Of a stretch of DNA of 64,000 bases, positions 21,080 to 33,649 are shown one piece after another. Position 1 is the first letter of the stretch. The number at the start of each line of letters is the position of its first letter. Under the pieces are notes generated by a model, which was not told the origin of the DNA, ran no database searches, and worked only from the letters and a program-made list of their open reading frames with translations. Source of the stretch: Bostrychus sinensis (taxonomy: Eukaryota; Chordata; Actinopteri; Gobiiformes; Eleotridae); contig CM036240.1 in NCBI GenBank assembly GCA_020698575.1, positions 29,208,711 through 29,272,710 of the forward strand, written 5' to 3'. Both the position numbers and the translations under genes were made by a program.

Positions 21080-22020
21080 AATGAAAATATACATTACTGA
21101 ATAATATGAATGAAACTAATACTGCTACTCAATGATGTTGTATTCTATGTTTTTGAGTTTGATAAATATCCATTAACGTGTGGTATGTGGGGAGATAAGA
21201 GTAGGCATAATAAGCCTTAGCTTCCACCTACAACTTTGGTAAAAGAGAAATCTTTATGTTTTATGTGTTTTTTTATATATATAAAAATGAAAATAAAAGT
21301 TTGGTCTTTTTTATGTTTTATGTGTACATGCATACTTTTGCCTATTTGTGCATATGTACCTGTGTTTATGGTATATTGTTTAAACTTGCAATGTAAATAA
21401 TTCTATACTGACAAAGTATATTTGACATACAATAATAAATGAAATGAAAGCCTATAATTTAAATATAGCCTGTGACCTATAGATGGCCATTACTTAATGG
21501 AAACTAATGGGGAACTGTGTTAAATACTCACATAATGGACTATCTTTTAATAGGCCACTAAACAGCAGTGTAATATACTCGAACCACGCATATTCAGAGA
21601 ACTTGAGTTACATTCAAACACGAGTTCTTGGTGCTGTTTATTAACATTCAGAGAAATCCATTGCAAAGGACAAGTACCTTCAGATTGTGATGTTTGGGTT
21701 ACTGCATGCAAATACAGAAGAATGTGGATGAAATTTTGTAGAGTAATTTTTTAAATTGCATTACTTTTTATTTGCCATGGAACATAAAACATGAACTTTA
21801 GTGGCTGTACTGCACAATCATTGATTTGAATGAGTCATGTTACAGAGAAAATTACACATGCAAGGAATTTTGCAATCTGCATTTCAGGCCAAACCATCTG
21901 CTGCACAACTTGATTCCACTGTATGTGGATTCATGTTAGAGTGGTAATTCTTGCACTGATTCAGCTTCATAATGACTCCACTACTTCTAAGTTTCTGACT
22001 AGTTTAAACAGGAATAAATG

Positions 22021-22024
<4 letters not shown>
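21080..22024. other. Unassigned AT-rich DNA
   Basis: Nothing recognised. Confidence 0.4.

Positions 22025-22108
<84 letters not shown>
22025..22108. repeat. (AT)42 microsatellite
   Basis: 84 bp of pure AT dinucleotide, about 42 units without interruption. It can form cruciforms and is likely length-variable. Confidence 0.97.
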
Positions 22109-22110
<2 letters not shown>

Positions 22111-22774
22111 CCTTTAGCCCTCATCTTCAAAATCCAGAAGTACAGCTTTGATCACATCTCAGTATTTCTTGCATACTACCTGCATGAAATCCAAAAATAT
22201 GCCCATGTACTGTCTGAATTATTTTGTGGCCTTGCTTATACATGACCCTAGCCTGGTTGGCCAGAAAAACCCTCTTCTCATTTTATACAGAGGAGTTAGT
22301 CTGGTATCCCCGAGTGAGTTTCATTTCTGTGGGTGGAACAATCACATGCAGAGTAACCAGAGAACCAAAGGGCGGGACATAAACAGTGCACCGATGGCCT
22401 GTTAGCAAAACAAATTTGGTGAATTCTTGCCGTTTTTGCCATTAAACACCAGAATACATCATATTATGAGCAGCTCTGTACTTATTTCTGAATGGGAAAC
22501 TAATTAACTTTTTAGCCTGGTCCCAATCCTAGATAAGTGGAGTGGGTTACATTATGAAGGGCATCTGGCATTAAAGAAGAACATGGAGTATACTGTATTA
22601 ATTATTGTCAACATTACAACTCATGTGCTCAATCTTTCGTAGCTTAATTAGAAATGCACAGAATACTATAACACTGCATAATGGTATCATGTTTAATATC
22701 TCTAGTGTAAACTCCAGCTAAGATTGTTTATATTTAAGTTGACATATTTTCCAGTGTGTGTCTCTCTTGTCTTT
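22109..22774. other. Unassigned non-coding DNA
   Basis: The frame 22148-22405 has no domain. No repeat recognised. Confidence 0.4.
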
Positions 22775-22925
22775 CTTCATAAAAATGCTCCAGAGCAATT
22801 AAGTGGATGTCTGTCTCTGGAGCATAAAGCCATTTATTATCAAGCTGTATTTTCGTCATCAAGCTCTAAGCATCGCCTGGGAGCCTGATTCACTGGAGCT
22901 AAGTGGATGTGCTAATGCAGACAAG
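22775..22925. promoter_or_regulatory. Candidate conserved non-coding element
   Basis: Contains an imperfect internal repeat (GAGCAATTAAGTGGATGTCT and GGAGCTAAGTGGATGTGCTA) plus CATTTATTATCAAGC. Unique-looking; regulatory role inferred. Confidence 0.25.
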
Positions 22926-23124
22926 GACGTACACAAACCACAGGAGGATGCAGTGTTTGACCTGAAATGACAAATAATGGGAGTGTTGGGATAGGGCTAA
23001 AAGGGAGATTAAGATCATCTGACTGTCATGGTATGATATGGTCAGAAAAACAAATATTAGCTTCAAAATTTAAGGTATTTGATTGTTTTTCTCGAGTTGT
23101 TAGACCCAATGGGACTGCTGGATA

Positions 23125-23419
23125 GATAAGGTATGCTTTGTCGTCCATGCAGGGAAATTTGTTTTCTGCAGCTGACCCATCCTTTAATGCCACTGGGGCA
23201 ACCTGTCAGGAGCTGTAGGGAACCGGAGTGCAGCACATAGAGACCCTTCTCCTGATCTTGCACCAGGATCCTGGTCAGGAGTACCTGGCTGGAGGATTTG
23301 CATGTTCTAAGTTGACTGCGGACACCAGAGCACCCAAAGGAAACTAACCAAGACACGGGGAGAACATGCACACAGAAAACTCGGGACCTTCATGCTGTGA
23401 GGCAAGAATGCTAACCATG
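23125..23419 (-). mobile_element. SINE, DANA/V-SINE-like
   Basis: Minus strand reads TGGTTAGCATTCTTGCCTCA, CAGCATGAAGGTCC, TTCTGTGTGCATGTTCTCCC, GTGTCTTGGTTAGTTTCCTT and GGGTGCTCTGGTGTCC. This is the order of the tRNA-derived head and central domain of DANA/V-SINE-type fish SINEs. Past it (23125-23290) GGGAAATTTGTTTTCTGC and neighbouring words look like further repeat sequence. The minus frame at 23063-23371 is repeat-derived. Confidence 0.65.
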
Positions 23420-23677
23420 TCAAAAAAGGTATGAATACTAGAAATATTCACTTACTCCTTTTTTTTGTGCACTTGGACGCTGGAATATCTTGCATTATAC
23501 TGCTTCATTTGTTTGTCAAAGTTTTTCCGGCTATAGCTGAAGTAACATTTTTTACAACTTACTAAACCATGTTATATTGTCATTTCTCAGTAGCATTGTA
23601 GCCACAGTGATTGTGCATATTACACAGGAACAAACATGTTCTTACCTCGATTTGTCTTACATCTCACTCATTGCGCT

Positions 23678-23959
23678 CAGTATTTCCCACAGCACTTGAT
23701 AGTTAAGGTGGCCACCTTGACTATAAGCATCTACCACCCTGACTACCATTCAATATATGCTATAGTGATATATGTATTTAGTTTATTCCTCCAAAAAACA
23801 ATTTAATGCTTTTATGAAGCAGTGTTTATGTTAAATTAATTTTTTGTGGCATTTAAGAGTTGTAAGTGGGGTGTAGGACTTTAATTTGTAGGTTCACAGT
23901 TTGGAGGCACTATGAGTTGGCCACCACCTTTACTGAAAGGTTTATTGCAAGAAACACTG
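23678..23959. mobile_element. hAT-type miniature element
   Basis: Left end CAGTATTTCCCACAGC and right end TTGCAAGAAACACTG form short inverted termini (CAGTRTTTC). The flanking octamers ATTGCGCT (23670-23677) and ACTGAGCT (23960-23967) agree at six of eight positions, as expected for an aged 8-bp hAT duplication. 282 bp, no coding capacity. Confidence 0.55.
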
Positions 23960-24224
23960 ACTGAGCTGATTTATAAACTTTCATTGTGAACACTAATAGT
24001 TGCTGCTAGTATTGACAGGTTGTAGGGAACTATTTTGTTGTTTTTAGTCATTCTACATAGACCTTTTATCACAGAGTTTACCCAGGGGGTTTTAATATAA
24101 TGCAGTGATTTTGGGCAAATTATAAAAATAAAACATAATTTGCTATGTAGCCTACATGTAGCCTATAAATGTGACTAAAAAATTATGACTTGATAAGATG
24201 TTCTGATTGGTCAAAAGTCAAAGC

Positions 24225-24285
24225 CAAATATTTTCTGAGGTGGTACTTGGTGTAAAAAGTTTGAAAAATACCAGTTTAAAGTTTT
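24225..24285. mobile_element. hAT-type right terminus
   Basis: GAGGTGGTACTTGGTGTAAA then AAGTTTGAAAAATACCAG resembles the end of fish hAT elements whose other end begins CAGTGGTTCTCAAACTTTTT. The partner end was not located. Confidence 0.4.
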
Positions 24286-25870
24286 ACTGTTGCTTTCCAT
24301 AATTGTGCCATGCAGACTTCGATGTTCAGATGCGCAGCCAGTGTCCCATATGTGGACAAATTTAGAAAGCTGTGTCAAGTCTTTATCACTGCCAAATCTA
24401 AAGACCCAAGCTTCAGTACAACTTTTTTAAGGCACTTCTCATTTGTTTTCCCACCACTTTCTCTGTGCTGCAGATGGTTATCAGGAAGGGTCTTGACTTA
24501 CAGGTGCCGTCTAGACTTTTATGTGAGAGTCTGCTCAAACTGAAAAAAAAATATAGTCACGTATAACAGAAAAGCACGAGACCCTTGAAATCCTATCAGC
24601 TCGAAAATAAATAAGCTTTTCCAGATTTGACCTTGAGCCATTTGTTCCAGTGTTGTTTTAAATCAACATGTCTGTGCTCTGTTCAGACTCCTTTGAGGTG
24701 CAGAGATTTGTAAGACGGAAAAGGGAGATGTATAAATCAAATCAGCAGTGTTTTGGTGGAAACAGCATTTTGATTTTGGGCACTAACAGAGTCTTCCATC
24801 CCAGACCGTTGGTGCTTAAATTCAACTTAAATAGAGGATAACTCTCTTAAACTCTGAACGGTCTGTCTTTACTGATTGCAACTTTTCTAAGAGTAACTTT
24901 TATAACAACTTTCAGTGCAAAGAAAAGTGTCCACAAACCATGGGCTACAATTTAGACATGCCTTTTTTGATCAAATATTTGTTCAAAAAAAGGCACACTT
25001 TGTTTCTTATCATTAGCTTACAGATGTAGTGTGCTAATCACCATAAAAAAACAATGGATAATGTATCTGGAAACAGGATTTTCATAATGACTGAATGAAT
25101 CAACACTGACCGCCCAAGTAAATTCCCCATTCATTTTTCTTATTGACTTTTTGAAAAATTCATATATTAAGAGTTTAAAAGGAGGCTTATCAGCAATGGG
25201 GTAAGTTGTATCCATAAAATATTTAATGTTTATTAAAGTTTTAGTTAATCTTTTTGAATTAAATTAATTGTGTTATGGTCTTGAGTTTCCATCGAGTTAT
25301 TAAACTGTTAATATACAGATTTTTCCAAAAGGCAATGTGAAAAATTAATGGTAAGATTACTTGGTGGGCGGTCACTGTTGAGCTCCGTATACGTGTATCT
25401 AAGACTGTACTGTCTTGAACCGACAATCACAGTGCAAAGGAAAAGTATCTGATTAAAAGTACACTCCATGGTTTTGATGAACCATTTCAATACCAGCTGC
25501 ACCCCCTTCAAAACAGCATAGCTATCTTATCCCTGTTTTTTTTTCTTTTATTATAAATTAAACAGTAAGCCTGGCCCAATCACCATACCAAAATGAAAAT
25601 AAATTACATTAAAATTACAGTTTTGAGCCTTACCTTAAGCTTGATAGCCATTAGTTTAGCAGACCACACCATACTGTCTGGTAATCAATGCTTCCATGTT
25701 AAAGATTGCATGAAGGTTTATGTGCCTGCTGGTTGTCAGAGTAAACACATGTAGTTCTTACTGAAATAACTGACCACCACACATATTCGGCTGCCTCTTT
25801 TTCAGTGTTAATAAATGCTTTTTTGTAGACCAATCAGTGGAGGCTTCATAATAATCATATGAATGAATAA
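24286..25870. other. Unassigned AT-rich DNA
   Basis: Several short frames (24310-24543, 25018-25215, 25308-25511) have no domain. No repeat family recognised. Confidence 0.4.
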
Positions 25871-25970
25871 TCATTATCACAGCTCTCTCAGACCCACCAC
25901 TTGAGCCTTTGTCAGTGCAGACTTTATTGTTACAAAGCTCAGAACATCTTTTCGATAGTCTAGCTTCTCT

Positions 25971-26072
25971 TTTAAAGGGCCCAGACTGTGCAACTCTCTT
26001 CCCACTGACCTACAACTGCAGACTGACATTAACATCTTTAATAGAGATCCAAAACAGTGGCTGAAGTCATGG
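25971..26072 (+). pseudogene. LINE reverse-transcriptase C-terminus remnant
   Basis: A 34-codon stretch reads FKGPRLCNSLPTDLQ ... INIFNRDPKQWLKSW. The pattern GPRLWNSLPxxL then a FKxxLKxxL-type helix is the conserved end of many vertebrate LINE polyproteins (L2/Rex1/Jockey-like groups). A stop lies just upstream at 25956-25958 and the rest of the domain is not visible. The 71-codon minus-strand frame across it is a shadow. Confidence 0.5.
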
Positions 26073-26344
26073 CAGAGGTGTTCACATGGCATGTTAATAT
26101 CTGAAAATTTTTCTTACTGTAAACTGTATGTACCTCTTCAAAAACACCTATGGACAGGTGTTAAGAATTAGCATCTATGTTAAAACACTAAATCATTGCA
26201 TATGGTTGTTGTCCTGGACCTCAGGGTCAGAGAGGCCAAGAAATGGTCACTCTTCACTCTTCTTTTCACTCTATTTTCTATTATGATGGGCCCATATAAA
26301 ACCTTCTTGCCCCGGGGCCCTGCAAGTTTGTCAACAGGCCTGCC

Positions 26345-26700
26345 TTGGGATGCACATTTGGTTAATTTTTCGATAATTAATCGATTAATTGGTAGTCTTA
26401 ACAAATTATCGATGAACTGTTAACTACCGGCTTGACATCACCTGTCATTACGTTTTATAAAAAAACAGCTCTTTCTTAAATTCAAAGTCATAAACCATAA
26501 TAAAACAAGTGGCTTTTTAAAACTAAAGACAAGTTATGAGCTTGTATGCTTTAGGAAACAGTTGCTTCATTTTATGTTAATAATTTGCCTCTCCAATGGT
26601 ACTGTACCTTTACTCTACTGTACAGCATAACCATTAATTGTTAGTATTTCTTTCAATCGATTATGGCCATAATGTCAATTAATCAATTCATCACGAAAAC
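26345..26700 (+). mobile_element. Decayed DNA repeat with AATCGATTAA core
   Basis: GATGCACATTTGGTTAATTT then TTCGATAATTAATCGATTAA opens the element, and CAATCGATTATGGCC with GTCAATTAATCAATTC lies toward the other end. The opening recurs in reverse orientation at 39760-39805. Such palindromic TAATCGATTA segments are common in fish interspersed repeats. Superfamily not determined. Confidence 0.4.
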
Positions 26701-27535
26701 CTCTAGTACCACAGTACTGTACCATGGTTGGAGTCATTAAAGCATTGCGACTTTAAAGAAATTAACTGAGTGAATATTTGTAGAGTAGCATAAATATAGT
26801 GACTTTTTTTATTAAACAAACTGAAATTGTTGCAACTTGAGTGATTGTGACAAAAGGATGAACAGGTCAGAACATTTCACTACAACACCACAGTATACTA
26901 TATAGAGAGAAGTGGTTAGTTCACCCTTGTTTTAGTCCGAGAGGTCAAAGGGCATCTGGCGTAAACACCTGCCAAGAAAAGCGAGCAGAGAGTGACTTCT
27001 TATACTCAGTACAGTACATTAATCTGAATTTATACATCCATTTTATTCAAATAAAGTCTAGTGCATCTATGAAAAAAAGAATGTTAGCCCTAAAAAAGGG
27101 TTATCCCTGTTTATTGCCCAGGATACTTCCAAGCCCAAAGCATCTGGGACAGACTCCACCCATGTGTGACACTTAAAGGTTTTATAAGCTGTAGAAAATA
27201 AATGACAATGCCACTGTAAAATTCTTTCACCATAACTCTACCATTTTACGATAGGGAGCTTTGCAGCCTCTTACACTAAGCCCATCTTGGTCCTGAGAGC
27301 TGTATCTCAGTGGCACAGAGCTGTCCACTGGCAGAGGGCTGGCCCCCCTGTGGCTCTGCATTCTCATCCCGCACCAGACAACATTTTACTGGACCAAAGG
27401 CTAATTTACGGCCATTTAAAAAGCCACAGCTGCAGTTAAGGAGAAGATCCCATAAATCCTTACAGGTGAAAATAACCAGAGTGAACCATAAGTTGTCTTT
27501 GAAGCCATAAACAGCCAATCCTATATAGAGCTTAA
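26701..27535. other. Unassigned non-coding DNA
   Basis: Overlapping frames 27276-27518 (minus) and 27310-27510 (plus) show no domain. No repeat recognised. Confidence 0.4.
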
Positions 27536-28258
27536 TTCCACTGAAAAATGATGGGACATAAAAGGAGCCGTGTGGAAAAAGCCTGCAGTGTTTTGCTGGG
27601 CAGCTGGATCGAGTTAGCGCGTCGTACTGCGTTATCAGCGGGACACGACACAGAGCAGACTCCCCGCTAACTGCCCCCCCTTTTCCACGTTTAACACGGG
27701 CTTTGGCGTCTTAGCCCTGAACCGTGGGGGCTCGGAGACCAAACACAGGCTGACAGACAGGACAGAGAGAGAGAAAGCCAGGGTTCCAGTGTCGCTAACG
27801 GGACAGCAGCGCCTGGGATTCATCACTCCGTAGGCCGCCACCACTGCCGCGCCAATGCAGGAAATGAATATTGTTGAATGGGAAGAGCCAGAGCAGCTAC
27901 GGGACTCTATGGGGACACAATAAAGGCTTCCTGATGAGGGTAGGAAGTGACAAGTGTCGTGAGGGTAAAAATGCGACGTGGGGGGGTTAGTATAGTACTG
28001 ATGGAAATTCAATTTGAATCACTGGATTAGATAAACTTTAATAGTGATGTAACACATTGCAAAACTGTCAGTGTCACTTTGCAATGAAGTAAAACATGGG
28101 ACCAGACACTGGGTACTCCTTCAAACCTTTTTTTCCCCCCTGATCTTACCACCCACTAATATAATGGGTTTATCGATGCTGTGTATTTGCAAAATGTAAA
28201 CAAGTCATAGATTCAATATTGAAACTGGCATAACCCTCTAAAATTTAAATCTACAGAG
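27536..28258. other. Unassigned DNA with a GC-balanced block at 27540-27990
   Basis: The first 450 bases are richer in GC and CpG than the surroundings and could be regulatory. The 125-codon minus frame 27635-28012 crosses it with no domain. Evidence is weak. Confidence 0.25.
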
Positions 28259-28635
28259 GGTTTATTTTGGACCTGTCCTAAACTGTATAACTTTTGGCAG
28301 GAGATTTTTAATTGGTTTTCAGGTATAGTATGTCCAAGTGCATGTTGGTTCCAGACCCTGAAATTGCATTGTTTGGAAATTATTCTTCCCGTCTGCATCT
28401 CAGCTCCTCAACAATCTACAGTTGTGTAAGGAATGGTAAATGCAAAGAAAGTCATATTTACATCATGTGGAAATCTGACACTGTACCTCTGTTTAAGATG
28501 TGGCTTACTGAACGTGCCAGTGTATTGCATATGGAGAGGATTAGTTGTACCCTGGAAGATAAGCTTGATAAATCTTATGACAGGTGGCAGCCTTTCTTGG
28601 ATCACCTGAGTAAGTATAAAACTGTCACAGTCTGA
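28259..28635 (+). pseudogene. L1/Tx1-like LINE ORF2 C-terminus, frameshifted
   Basis: The first frame reads GLFWTCPKLYNFWQEIFNWF, the HLFW(S/T)CPKL...FW motif near the end of L1/Tx1 ORF2. A shift near 28312-28321 moves to a second frame with VPDPEIALFG, MWKSDTVPLFKMWLTE, LHMERI and DKSYDRWQPFLDHL, the conserved last ~100 residues of the same protein family, then a stop. Order, spacing and the terminal WQPFL motif make the identity firm. RT and endonuclease domains are absent: a 5'-truncated insertion. Confidence 0.82.
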
Positions 28636-29296
28636 CACAACAGGCTTAATATGCCACCTTTACCTTCCTATCCTCCCATGTTGCAGTATAACTTTATATA
28701 TAAAAATACTTGGGCAATTAGACTATATATATCCTCTGAAACAAGCTTAAAAAGAAGTTATCTGAACAATTTGTCTCTCATCTAAAAAAAATTGTCAATT
28801 CTGAATTAAACTGGTGTGAGAGCAGAGTTGTATATTCCGTAGAGAAGTTTTGACCTGAAACATTTGTATTGGGAAAAATAAACAAGCCATTCATTTGTGG
28901 TAACAGATCAGGATGGCTGGAGCCTATGCCAGTTACTTTATGCCTGGAGTGGACTAACACCACTTAATGGCCTTTGATTTAAATAAACTGTTTTTGGTTG
29001 TTGTAGTTATTTTGAGTGTTATTGCCAGTCATTTTTGTTATAAATTTATGTGAAGAACCATGAACTCTAATTCTATTATACATGTGATCTGGTATGTCCT
29101 GGATCAGCTCTGCGAGATTTACATTACAAAAAATATGGAGTCAGTAGCAATCTTGCTATTATACAATATGAGCTTTTAGACTGAATATGCTCACATAATT
29201 TCTGTCCCTATTGTAATTTTTAATATTATCCTTTTTTTGTTTTTTACTTGAGTTATGGACCATTTGTTCTCTGTGTCCTTAATAAAGATTAAATGA
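28636..29296 (+). mobile_element. 3' UTR of the L1/Tx1-like LINE
   Basis: AT-rich sequence continuing from the ORF2 stop and ending CTTAATAAAGATTAAATG at about 29296, a polyadenylation-signal-like terminus usual for L1-type elements. Together with the ORF2 remnant the insertion is about 1.0 kb. The flanking duplications were not resolved. Confidence 0.55.
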
Positions 29297-29514
29297 ATAC
29301 ATTAGTAGCAACTGTGGTAATGTCTTTCAGAGTTGCCATGTTGTTTACTGGTAACACTAAGAGGCAGGCAACATAAGGTAATATAACCATGTCACTGTTT
29401 TGATTGACCAAAGTAGAGTACACTTTATGCCAAAACAGTACTTTAATTCTGTGTCAATTAAAAAATAAAAATATCCCTTAACAGAGCTATAAAATGGTCT
29501 TCAGATTAGAAAAC

Positions 29515-29647
29515 CAGTGGATCTCAAATGGATACTGGCCAAATATCCTCTTCTATAGGAGTCCGCTGGCCAATAGCTGACATATGACACACAATCAGGA
29601 CTTTAGGAGTAATCTTTGTAAATTTCACATAACTTATTAAACCACTG
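29515..29647. mobile_element. Possible short hAT-like element
   Basis: CAGTGGATCTCAAATGG at the left and TTAAACCACTG at the right are compatible with hAT ends 133 bp apart, but no 8-bp duplication flanks them. Confidence 0.3.
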
Positions 29648-29689
29648 GGCTGTACAACTCTTGTATCAGTGAACTAGAGCTTTTATTTA

Positions 29690-30310
29690 TTTGCCTGCCG
29701 TGTGAGTAATGGAGGCCAGTGGAGCAGCAGCATTAATGAGCGCCTCTTAATTATCCAATAAAGTTCTTCTTCTACCTCAGCACGCCCACCCATCCGCTTC
29801 AAAAGCTCCCATCTCAACCCCTTTCCCCCCACTTCTGCCCCCCGTACGTACAGAAACACAAGCTGCTCTCATCGTCCCGTGAATCTGCGAGGTGTAAATG
29901 CTAGCTAATGGTGTGTGTCAGCGCCAGGCAGCAGCCCATTAAGCATGGGCCGCACTTAATCTCATCTAACGTCTCTCTCCTCACTTTGAAAGCCCCGTAG
30001 ACATCTCCTGGTTATTACTCCAAGGTGCGAGGAAAGAGAGAGCAAAAAAAAAAATAAAAAAATAAAAGTGGTTCATCTCCAAAAGAAGCCCTCCTAAATT
30101 CACCTTTAATGGGTGTCCAAAGCGCTTCCATATGTCCCGGTCCAGATCGGGAAGGGTCCTGGACAGTGTCAGCGTCGCTTCCTTTCAGATGGGACTGCGC
30201 ACTGTAAGGAATAATTTTGGCTATTAGTCATGATAACTTAATAATGCACAGTCGAAGGGGGAATTAAGAAATCAAAAACATGACTGGGGCGGACTGTCTT
30301 CCTCTGGCTT
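29690..30310. promoter_or_regulatory. Candidate conserved non-coding element cluster
   Basis: Contains GCATTAATGAGCGCCTCTTA, ATTATCCAATAAAG, GCTAGCTAATGGTGTG, CCCATTAAGCATGG, GCACTTAATCTCATC and, past an A-rich stretch, TTGGCTATTAGTCATGATAA. CpG-bearing, non-repetitive and without frames. One of the stronger enhancer-like blocks in the window; still inference. Confidence 0.35.
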
Positions 30311-30624
30311 TTATGAATCATGACTGAAGTGGGGGCAAAGCAAACAGAAAGCAGGACGTGACAGAGCGAGAGTTACTTTTAAAACAATATACTTGGAAAA
30401 TTGCAATTCTCTGTTTTTTGGCATCTGAAGAACTCATAAAGGAAAGAAAAACGTGGGAATTAAATTCATTACACGCAATCTGCAAGTACTGCACTTTGTC
30501 TTTGTAGGCCAGCATAACCATACCAATACAATTTAAAGATTACAAAATGTGAAAAAGTAGAAAGAACAAAAGTGAATAATAATAAATAAATAACAACATC
30601 CCCTCAAAACAGCCTCTAAAGCTT

Positions 30625-30645
30625 AAAAAAAAAAAAAAAAAAAAA
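30625..30645. repeat. poly-A tract
   Basis: Run of 21 A. Confidence 0.9.
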
Positions 30646-30870
30646 TGGAATCAGAATTGCAAGAGGGAAGATGCAAAATTATGATTTGTTAACTTGGTGA
30701 TAATATACACTACACAAATGTTGGACGATAATGGTTTACATTAAATATTTAAGCATATCATGTTTTTCGTGTGGTACAGTCACTGTAAACACCTTTATTG
30801 ATGTCTAGTTACATTCACTTTTTCACTTTTTTGTTCAAATGACTATTTAAACAAACTAACCCCAAACTAT

Positions 30871-30873
<3 letters not shown>

Positions 30874-30905
<32 letters not shown>
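30874..30905. repeat. poly-A tract
   Basis: Run of 32 A, the longest homopolymer in the window. Confidence 0.9.
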
Positions 30906-30909
<4 letters not shown>

Positions 30910-32667
30910 AAAAGAAGTGAATTGTATATTTTTTATATGGTAAAATATATTTTGGGTGCAATGCAGCATTAAGTGAGAAGGAGCCAGAACAGAACCCTGT
31001 GGAGTTCCTGCCTGTAATGCTGATTGTATAAGGTTACAGTTCCCAAGCCTTGCATTGGCAACTGTGGTCCAAGTCAGTGTTCCACATCCTACATACCCCC
31101 TTACCTCCTACCCTCATATGTGTTCATTAAAAAAATATTATATATGCTAATTCTCCTGCATTGTTTTCCTTTAACCTCACCTTTAAGAGAATAAAAATGT
31201 GCTTGCCTTTAAAATTTAAATTCAATTAAATATATAAGAAAAAGGTCCTATTACATTTACTTAATATATAGAGTATGGTCAGAATAAACTTAAAAATAAA
31301 AATAAATAGTAATCATAAACTCAACAAATTTACAACAAAGAAAATTTAAATAATTTAAATAACCCACTGTTTAAATAAAATACAAAATTAATATATTTTT
31401 AGCAGTTTTCTTTCACAAGATTCAATAGTTTGTTCAGAGAGAGACTCCAGAAGCTGAAGGTGATGTTGTTTTGCACAATACACATTGCAACATATTTCTG
31501 TTATTTATTAGGTTAAATATTGTAGATAAGGTTTTTTAAGGGTCAGCTTTTGAGGTCAGCTGTTGCTGTTCTTTCAATATTTTAATACTAAATAAAGGCT
31601 TGCTTTTTGTTAGAGGTGTGTGTGTGTTTAATATAAAAAAGTCAACATCTGTCCTTTTTTATTTTTATGACTAATTAGGTGTGTTTATATGTGACGTGTA
31701 GTAGAGTGATTCTGTAAGCAAGTCAGTTCATTGGGTAGTTTCAAGGCATCAGAACTTTTGAATGCTTCATCACAAATCCATGTATTTGAGTTATATATGA
31801 GTATACAATACAACGCATTAATCAAAACTGTGCTAAAGTTGGCTGAAATATAAACGTGTAGGTGGTAAAATGAAGGGCCATTTGGGAGCCAAAACAGCTG
31901 GCTTTTTTTAGTGAGCTGAGCCAAATGATCCGGCTCACTGAAATGAGCCAAAATTCCCATCACTTGTATGTTCTTATCAGAAATAAATTCCAAAGTACTT
32001 ACAAGTACCCCCTTCAACATGCTTGCATACCCCTAGGGGTCCCTGTACCTCTGCTTGGAAAACACTTGTCCAAGTGTTTGATAAGGAGAACACTAGAACC
32101 TAAAAATGTAAAAATCATATATAAAATGGAGAAACTGTACCAAAGCAAATGCCAAGGTTTGGTTTCTGCAACACTTTTGGTTTGAATTAGGCATTAGAGT
32201 GATTAAACAGTACTGTATCCATATGTTAATGTTAAATTCTAACAGTTCAAGGCAGCCTGGTCACTATTTTACTTAAACCAACAACATTGCAGACAATGGG
32301 GGTCGCTTTTTATAACACTATGACACATCTTTTCACAGTAAACCGGTTTGTTGGGAGCGTGGTCCTACTATCCGGAGGTGAATCACACTGTGAGGGTGTT
32401 CTTCAGTGTGATTGTCTGGGACACATGATGTGGGACCATCCTGTGCCCCACACATACACAGAGTGTCCTTCATGTGGCATGGCACTCCACGGGTCCAGCC
32501 TCATACAGGGTTAAGTGCTTTCAGGCCTGGATTGGGTTTCATCACAGGGACGTGTATATTTTTGAAAGGGGCCAACCTCTGGACACGCAGCAGCAGAGGA
32601 GCGCTTCGGAATGTGTTCCTGAAAATAAAAGAGTAATTACCTTTATTATAGCGTTGGTTCAAGCTGC

Positions 32668-32695
<28 letters not shown>
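32668..32695. repeat. poly-A tract
   Basis: Run of 28 A. Confidence 0.9.
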
Positions 32696-32701
<6 letters not shown>

Positions 32702-33210
32702 AGTGGTGAGGGCACAATCATCTCTTTTTTATTCAGGCAGAGATTTTTAGGGGGAGGCACAATGTGAGGTTGATTAGTGCCCAGTGAAGCAGACAAGTGT
32801 TGTTGGTGTGAAAATCAACAGTTTTATCTTGTGCGGTGTTAAGGGATTCCACATCTGGGATGACTCAGCAACGCCAACACAAAAGGGGTATGTTAAAGCC
32901 AGATCCACATTGTGTTTTTGGCAGACAGACACTGGGAAAAACAGTCTGTGGTCAGGTTTTTGAGGCAGTATGGCCGCTTTTAGCTTACGTATTTTGTTTT
33001 TGGACGATTTGTTCAAATACGAGTACAAATGGGACACAAGACTTTCAAAGAAACCTGTTTCTTTTAAGTATGATATCATGACACAGAGGGAATCAATAGA
33101 CACTTTTCTGCTCTGTTCAGTATATCAGCATATATGACTCATTGCAGACATTTAATACAACACATGCAGCAAATGTTCTGAGCCTATACTGCTTCATACA
33201 TCCATGTTTT

Positions 33211-33290
33211 AGGTGAATCGGTGACTCTAAATTGCTCCTAGAGAATGAATTTGAAAATGAATAGTTGAATAAGTCTGCACTAACAATGAA
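33211..33290 (+). mobile_element. SINE fragment (V-SINE/DANA-like body)
   Basis: GGTGAATCGGTGACTCTAAA then TTGCTCCTAG and GAATAGTTGAATAAG matches the body phrase GGTGACTCTAAATTGCCC...GTGAATGG of fish SINEs. Only 80 bp remain. Confidence 0.5.
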
Positions 33291-33649
33291 AGAATAAATG
33301 TTTGCCCTCACTATAGCTATGCCTACCACACTGAACTGTGTTTTACAGCTTTATAAGGTAAAGCTAGGTAGGCCTTAGTCAAGCTTGAACCCATATGAAT
33401 GCAGGCAAATGGGGATTAGAGTAGTTCTGTTTTGTATTTGTTAAGGCTCTACCAACCATATAATGAAATGTCTAGCTTTGTATACCTAGTGGCGTCTCAC
33501 TTAAGGAACAATGCAACTTTTTTTTACTTTAAATAAACCGTTTCCAAGTCTATGTGCTGGCTAAATAAGTCGATGCAGGGTGAATAAAGGCCCCTGCACC
33601 TCACCCCAAAAGTTTCGGGTCCTGTGAGAAAGCAACATAGACCCAGTTA
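33291..33649. other. Unassigned non-coding DNA
   Basis: Nothing recognised, although the edge at 33540-33649 may belong to the repeat that follows. Confidence 0.35.

Larger units (their letters stand above)
30311..33210. other. AT-rich DNA, no gene recognised
   Basis: 2.9 kb with low-complexity A tracts (listed separately) and scattered short frames without domains. CTGGACACGCAGCAGCAGAG near 32580 is locally more balanced. Nothing else recognised. Confidence 0.4.

Noticed and set aside
25877..26092. 71-codon minus-strand frame
   Set aside because: The plus strand of the same bases encodes the recognisable LINE RT C-terminus, so this is a shadow.
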